From: Scatosoma sp045656625
Lineage (GTDB): Bacteria; Bacillota; Clostridia; Christensenellales; Borkfalkiaceae
Assembly: GCA_045656625.1 (NCBI GenBank)
Contig: JAZORL010000040.1
Location: 1-27,484, forward strand
Direction: 5' to 3'
Length of the DNA: 27,484 nucleotides
Shown: piece by piece, positions 23,554 through 27,484 of the stretch
Position numbering within the stretch: position 1 is the first letter of the stretch
Layout: every line of letters starts with the position of its first letter
Notes under the pieces: generated by a model
What the model saw: only the letters and a program-made list of their open reading frames with translations
What the model was told of the DNA's origin: nothing
The model's database searches: none
Made by a program: the position numbers and the translations under genes

Positions 23554-24657
23554 TTATTTATTGGGAGTCCATGCGCCGTCGGTGCGCTCGATAACGCCAC
23601 CGCCAAGGCAGTTGATTCCGTCGTATAATACAGCGTACTGTCCTTCGGTGACCGCACGTTGCTTTTCCGCAAACTCGATATGCAAGCCGCCGTCCTTTTT
23701 CACGCTAACGAATACCTTTTGATCGGGTTGACGATAGCGGAATTTTGCCATACACTCGAATTCCTTTTTTTCGGGCTTTTGCGGAATCCAGTTGAAGCCC
23801 GTCACTTCGCAAGAGGTGGAATAAAGTGGTTCTTCATCGCCGTGGGAAACGTAGAGGATATTGTTGATTAAATCCTTCTTCACAACAAACCATCTGCCGC
23901 CTTCCGCCTCGCCTTTTACGCCGCCAAGGTACAAGCCCTTGCGCTGACCGAGCGTGTAGTACATCAAGCCCTCGTGCATACCCACTTCCTTGCCCGAAAG
24001 ATCGAGAATTTTTCCGTTTTGGGCAGGCAGATACGTGCTTAAAAACTTTCTAAAATTCCGTTCCCCGATAAAACAAATGCCCGTGCTATCCTTTTTCTTG
24101 GCGGTTGCCAAGCCGTTTTTCAGGGCAATTTCACGGATTTCGGGCTTTTCCATATCCTGCAAGGGGAAAAGCACGTCGGAAAGCTGATGCTGGGAAAGTT
24201 GATTCAAAAAGTAGGTCTGGTCCTTGTTTTGATCCTTCGCCTTTTGCAAAAGGTGTACGCCGTTTTCGTGGGAAATTTTGCAGTAGTGCCCCGTTGCGAT
24301 ATAGTCCGCACCGAGCTTTTTTGCTTCTTCCAAAAAAGGGCCGAATTTAATTTCCCGATTACACAAAACGTCGGGATTGGGGGTTCTGCCTGCTTTATAT
24401 TCCGTAAGGAAATAGGAAAAGACGCGGTCCATATATTCCTTGGCGAAATTGACGGTGTAATAGGGGATATCGAGCACGCCGCACACACGGCGCACGTCCG
24501 CATAATCGTCCTCAGCGGTACAACAGCCGTTTTCGTCCGTTTCTTCCCAGTTAAGCATAAAAAGACCGATAACGTTATAGCCCTGCTCCTTCAAAAGCAA
24601 CGCCGCGACGGAACTATCCACACCGCCACTCATACCGATCACGACCGTTTTCGACAT
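23554..24657 (-). CDS. mnmA: tRNA-specific 2-thiouridylase MnmA
   Basis: The 367-residue product is MnmA (TrmU), which puts sulfur on position 2 of the wobble uridine of Lys, Glu and Gln tRNAs using ATP and a persulfide from a cysteine desulfurase. The PP-loop 'SGGVDSS' is at residues 10-16. The two catalytic cysteines are Cys 99 in 'NPDVLCNREIKF' and Cys 195 in 'STGICFIGER', the places they hold in the Escherichia coli enzyme (102 and 199). 'YTLGQRKGL' and the C-terminal beta-barrel with a final 'GGGVIERT' complete it. Start is supported by AAGGAG upstream on the minus strand. Length is normal. No desulfurase gene is adjacent in this window. Confidence 0.97.
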   Translation of the reverse strand: MSKTVVIGMSGGVDSSVAALLLKEQGYNVIGLFMLNWEETDENGCCTAEDDYADVRRVCGVLDIPYYTVNFAKEYMDRVFSYFLTEYKAGRTPNPDVLCNREIKFGPFLEEAKKLGADYIATGHYCKISHENGVHLLQKAKDQNKDQTYFLNQLSQHQLSDVLFPLQDMEKPEIREIALKNGLATAKKKDSTGICFIGERNFRKFLSTYLPAQNGKILDLSGKEVGMHEGLMYYTLGQRKGLYLGGVKGEAEGGRWFVVKKDLINNILYVSHGDEEPLYSTSCEVTGFNWIPQKPEKKEFECMAKFRYRQPDQKVFVSVKKDGGLHIEFAEKQRAVTEGQYAVLYDGINCLGGGVIERTDGAWTPNK

Positions 24658-24701
24658 AACAAACTCCTTTTCCTTGGAAAAAAATCCTACAATTTAGAAA
24701 T

Positions 24702-24707
24702 AGTATA
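24702..24707 (-). promoter_or_regulatory. -10 element of mnmA
   Basis: On the minus strand TGGTATACT gives an extended -10 (TATACT at 24702-24707), about 45 nt before the mnmA start. The -35 region at the right distance is only T/C-rich, which is acceptable for an extended -10 promoter. It is interlocked with the divergent tRNA-Arg promoter. Confidence 0.55.
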
Positions 24708-24717
24708 CCATAAATGC

Positions 24718-24747
24718 TTGCAAAAAGAAAGCAAAAAATAGTAAAAT
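24718..24747 (+). promoter_or_regulatory. Promoter of tRNA-Arg
   Basis: TTGCAA (24718-24723) and TAAAAT (24742-24747) are spaced by 18 bp, 23 nt before the mature 5' end of the tRNA. The -35 lies within the upstream part of the divergent mnmA promoter, so the two units share about 45 bp of regulatory DNA. Confidence 0.65.
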
Positions 24748-24770
24748 GTTAATGACAATTCAAGAAAAGC

Positions 24771-24847
24771 GTACTCGTAGTGTAATTGGATAACATTACG
24801 GCCTCCGACGCCGTCGATTCTGAGTTCGAACCTCAGCGGGTACACCA
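24771..24847 (+). tRNA. tRNA-Arg (anticodon CCG)
   Basis: This folds as a full cloverleaf of 77 nt with encoded CCA. The acceptor stem GTACTCG/CGGGTAC contains one G-T pair. The D arm is GTGT/ACAT, the anticodon stem ACGGC/GCCGT closes the loop CTCCGAC (anticodon CCG, reading CGG arginine codons), and the T arm is CTGAG-TTCGAAC-CTCAG. tRNA 3' ends such as this are common integration sites, and the DNA downstream is compositionally different. Confidence 0.96.
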
Positions 24848-24851
24848 ACTT

Positions 24852-24897
24852 CAACCTAAATCGAACACAAAGTGTGCTGCATTTAGGTTGTTTCTTT
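24852..24897 (+). terminator. Hairpin terminator after tRNA-Arg
   Basis: CAACCTAAAT (24852-24861) pairs with ATTTAGGTTG (24881-24890), with an inner CACA/TGTG (24866-24869 with 24873-24876), followed by TTTCTTTA. It begins 4 nt after the tRNA and probably ends its transcript, although it also lies only 22 nt before the Shine-Dalgarno region of the next gene. Confidence 0.8.
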
Positions 24898-24919
24898 ATA
24901 TGAAAAAGGGAGGAAAAAG

Positions 24920-27439
24920 ATGGACATTATTAAAATCACATCTAAAAAACCTGTTGATAATTTGGAGGAATTGCCCGAAGAAAAGGTGCTGAAGGTTTTA
25001 GAGGAAAATCCTTGTCGCATCGCGGAAATTAGAAGCGATAAACGAACATTGAATATGTGTAAAGTTGCTGTAAAGTGTGCACCTGAGGGGAGACTGTTTA
25101 AATATATTCCCAAAAATATGTGGAATGAAGAATTATATTTTTTAATAGCGGTTTTCAATGCGCCATATATTACTTGTCATATTCCAAAATATATTAAAAA
25201 GGAAACTTTTTTTAAAAGGGTTTTTGATTATAAAATTGAAAATAATATTTTTAAAGTTTCATTTTTCGGCTTGTTTGATGGTTCACCATATTTTAAAGAT
25301 GCTGCATTATTTCACGAAGCTCCAAAAAAACTGATGACTCGCGACTTATACTTAAAGGTGGTTAAATGTAATGGCGTGATGTTAGGAGTTGTCCCCGAAA
25401 AATTCAAAGATTATGAGATGTGTGACACAGCGTTAAGAAATAATATTTATGCCATTAGATTTTTGCCAAGTCGTTTCTTTTCGGATGAATTTATTGAGAG
25501 AATACTTTCTTATCATGCTTGTTTTTTGAAATTTATTCCTAAAGACAAGATTACAATAGACATTTGTTGTAAGGCAATACGAAATGATATAAAGGCGAAA
25601 CAATATATACCAGAATCGCTCATTGCAAGCAAACAAATAGTAGAGCAATTAAATGCTTTGGAACAAAATTTAGAAACACAAATGGAATTATCTCAAGATG
25701 ATGATTTTTATAAGAGAGTTATTGCAGGCACTCGTGATTTTATTGTTGAAACAGATAGTATTCCTTCCATAAACGAAATTATACCCTTTAAAGGAAAAAG
25801 AAAGTTAACTATAGGACGAAAAAGAGAAAGGCACTTTAAAGTTTATTATATAACTGATTTACATTTGAATCATAAATTACTTAAAAAATTTCCAAAGCCT
25901 GTTGCAAAGAGTGAAATCGTAGCGTACATAAGAGAATTGATTCAACAAATGCTGAAAGGTGTGGAGAAATATTCCAATTATTACTTGTTAATAGGGGGAG
26001 ATGTTTCTTTTAATTTTGAAATCTCAGAAATTTTTTATCGCGCGTTGATAGAGTTTGTTTATCCTAAACAGATTTTAGTTGTTTTGGGTAATCACGAATT
26101 GTGGGACTTTAATAGATTTGGAAGAAAAATAAATCCCACGAAATCCGTTCAAAGTATAGTGAATCAGTATAGGGAAATGTTTGAATCTATGGGAATTAAT
26201 TTTCTCCATAATGACTTATTGATTGCGAATTTTGATGTACGGGAATGTTGCGAACAAAAAAAAGAGGAAATTTCCATATATTCTCGTGAAAAGCTTTTAA
26301 GAATCAGTGATACTGCGATACGAGAGCTTTGTAGAAAGAGTGGCTTTATTGTGTTAGGCGGTTTAGGCTTTTCGGGATACAATGAGGAGCATAATGCGGA
26401 GTGTGGATTGTATCGTCAAGCCATAAAAGATAAAAATGAAGATTTTAAACAAACGCAACGTTTTGAAAAATTGTACTTAAAACTAAGCCAAAGTTTAGCG
26501 GATAAAAACGTAATCGTTTTATCGCACATGCCAAAAGAAAACTGGACAAAACACCCATATATAAAAGATTGGATTTATATCAGTGGCCATACGCATAATA
26601 ATCGCTATTCATGTAATGCGAATCAAAAAGTTTATCAGGATAATCAAATGGGGTACCATTGGGAAAATTTGAAATTGAAATACGTTATAATGGGGAAATA
26701 TTTTAATGTGTTCCAATTTTTGGCGGATGGTATATATGAAATTTCAAGGCAACAATATTTGGAATTTAATTATGGCATAGGGGTTCATTGTGATTTTAAT
26801 CGTGTTGAAGGGAAACTTTTTATGTGTAAAAATAAAGGATATTATATGTTCTTGGTTCAAAATCAAGAATTGAACGCTTTATATTTATTGGACGGAGGAA
26901 AACTTAATAGATTGAAAATTAGTGACATTAAATATTATTATAATAATATGGCAAATTTTTGTTCGTCTGTAAAGAAACACACTTCTAAATATTTTAAAGC
27001 ATTAGAGCTACTTTCGAAAAATATTCGAATGATTGGTGGAGATGGTGAGATTCACGGGAGTATTGTGGATATAGATTTTTATAATCATATTTATTTAAAT
27101 CCTAATGATGGGACAATCCATGCTTATTATTCTCCGCAATTTGGTGCACAGATAAAATATAAAGGAGTTATTGAGTTGATAAAGGCACGGTGTCCAGATT
27201 TATACGTCAACTATAAACGATTGTCGAGAAAAAGCAACGAACTTATATTTACCCAAAGCAATATAAATGACACAACTATTTTACATGATACATCGTTTTA
27301 TCAACAATCAGGAATAGTTAAAAAAATGCAATACATTACAAAGAACAATATAATAAGGGTTTGGAGTGATGAGGTTTTAGTTGTTAATAAATTAAAAGGC
27401 AGTGGGAATAAGAGTAACAAAAAATTACCACCGCAATAA
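24920..27439 (+). CDS. DUF4116-like repeats fused to a calcineurin-type metallophosphoesterase
   Basis: The 839-residue product has two parts. Residues about 1-260 hold several units of about 24-45 residues of the type 'D-x-x-x-C-x-x-A-[VI]-[KR]-x-x-x...[FY]-[IL]-P', resembling DUF4116 repeats. Residues about 305-565 form a metallophosphoesterase with every metal-site motif: D313-x-H315, G-G-D361, G390-N391-H392-E393, H536 in 'SHMP', and H557-x-H559 in 'SGHTHNN'. Residues 565-839 match nothing that I recognise. It is cytosolic by sequence. GGGAGGA before the ATG supports the start. The gene is clearly more AT-rich than the rest of the window and often uses T- and A-ending codons and AGA/ATA, unlike its neighbours. 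It starts 73 nt after tRNA-Arg, which suggests horizontal acquisition. The substrate (nucleic acid, nucleotide or protein phosphate) is unknown. Confidence 0.88.
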   Translation: MDIIKITSKKPVDNLEELPEEKVLKVLEENPCRIAEIRSDKRTLNMCKVAVKCAPEGRLFKYIPKNMWNEELYFLIAVFNAPYITCHIPKYIKKETFFKRVFDYKIENNIFKVSFFGLFDGSPYFKDAALFHEAPKKLMTRDLYLKVVKCNGVMLGVVPEKFKDYEMCDTALRNNIYAIRFLPSRFFSDEFIERILSYHACFLKFIPKDKITIDICCKAIRNDIKAKQYIPESLIASKQIVEQLNALEQNLETQMELSQDDDFYKRVIAGTRDFIVETDSIPSINEIIPFKGKRKLTIGRKRERHFKVYYITDLHLNHKLLKKFPKPVAKSEIVAYIRELIQQMLKGVEKYSNYYLLIGGDVSFNFEISEIFYRALIEFVYPKQILVVLGNHELWDFNRFGRKINPTKSVQSIVNQYREMFESMGINFLHNDLLIANFDVRECCEQKKEEISIYSREKLLRISDTAIRELCRKSGFIVLGGLGFSGYNEEHNAECGLYRQAIKDKNEDFKQTQRFEKLYLKLSQSLADKNVIVLSHMPKENWTKHPYIKDWIYISGHTHNNRYSCNANQKVYQDNQMGYHWENLKLKYVIMGKYFNVFQFLADGIYEISRQQYLEFNYGIGVHCDFNRVEGKLFMCKNKGYYMFLVQNQELNALYLLDGGKLNRLKISDIKYYYNNMANFCSSVKKHTSKYFKALELLSKNIRMIGGDGEIHGSIVDIDFYNHIYLNPNDGTIHAYYSPQFGAQIKYKGVIELIKARCPDLYVNYKRLSRKSNELIFTQSNINDTTILHDTSFYQQSGIVKKMQYITKNNIIRVWSDEVLVVNKLKGSGNKSNKKLPPQ

Positions 27440-27484
27440 TTTCTACGACTTATGTTATAGATAGGCATATTGTAGTAATGTGGA

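Noticed and set aside
24848..27484. Attachment-site direct repeat of the tRNA-Arg 3' end within the window
   Set aside because: I saw no second copy of the tRNA 3' end in the remaining sequence, so an island boundary cannot be shown here.
1..27484. CRISPR arrays, insertion sequences, integrases or rRNA genes
   Set aside because: No regularly spaced repeats, transposase or integrase motifs, or rRNA segments were seen on either strand.

Overview
The window looks like chromosomal DNA of a low-to-middle GC Gram-positive bacterium, most likely an uncultured member of the Clostridia (Bacillota). The signs are strong purine-rich Shine-Dalgarno sites, near-consensus sigma-A promoters, lipobox signal peptides, a SpoVB/YabM-type flippase directly followed by a YabN/MazG protein (the order known from Bacillus yabM-yabN), and SPFH/zinc-ribbon and MoxR/vWA gene sets common in Clostridia. 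I cannot name a species from the sequence.

Layout. (1) 34-1185: tRNA-Val(UAC) on the minus strand with its promoter, a solitary SecB-like gene with a textbook promoter and terminator, and a 5'-truncated remnant of an AraC-family regulator. (2) 1222-6160, minus strand: a four-gene operon from one consensus promoter. It encodes an SPFH/band-7 protein with C-terminal zinc ribbons, a four-span membrane protein, a YidD protein with an extra membrane-spanning N-terminus, and a large zinc-ribbon plus repeat (DUF5050-like) protein with odd Cys-Gly linkers. It ends at a strong hairpin. (3) 6504-7248: a single TRIC/UPF0126-type membrane protein with its terminator. (4) 7400-19710: a seven-gene operon. 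It encodes a membrane protein with a large acidic domain, a MoxR AAA+ ATPase, a DUF58 protein, a BatA-like vWA protein, a 912-residue protein with two vWA domains, and two large lipoproteins. The overlaps and short gaps (ATGA, 23 nt, 3 nt) argue for coupled expression of a chaperone/envelope machine whose clients are probably the secreted lipoproteins. (5) 19765-23551: a housekeeping cluster of SpoVB-like flippase, YabN/MazG and tRNA-dihydrouridine synthase, meeting mnmA (minus strand) at a shared convergent terminator. (6) 24702-27484: divergent promoters for mnmA and tRNA-Arg(CCG), then a visibly more AT-rich 839-residue gene with DUF4116-like repeats fused to a complete calcineurin-type metallophosphoesterase. 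This looks like the edge of an acquired island beside the tRNA gene.

The least described parts are the four-gene SPFH/YidD/zinc-ribbon operon, the two lipoproteins that close the MoxR operon, and the repeat-phosphoesterase beside tRNA-Arg. Functions for these are inferred from motifs and context only.
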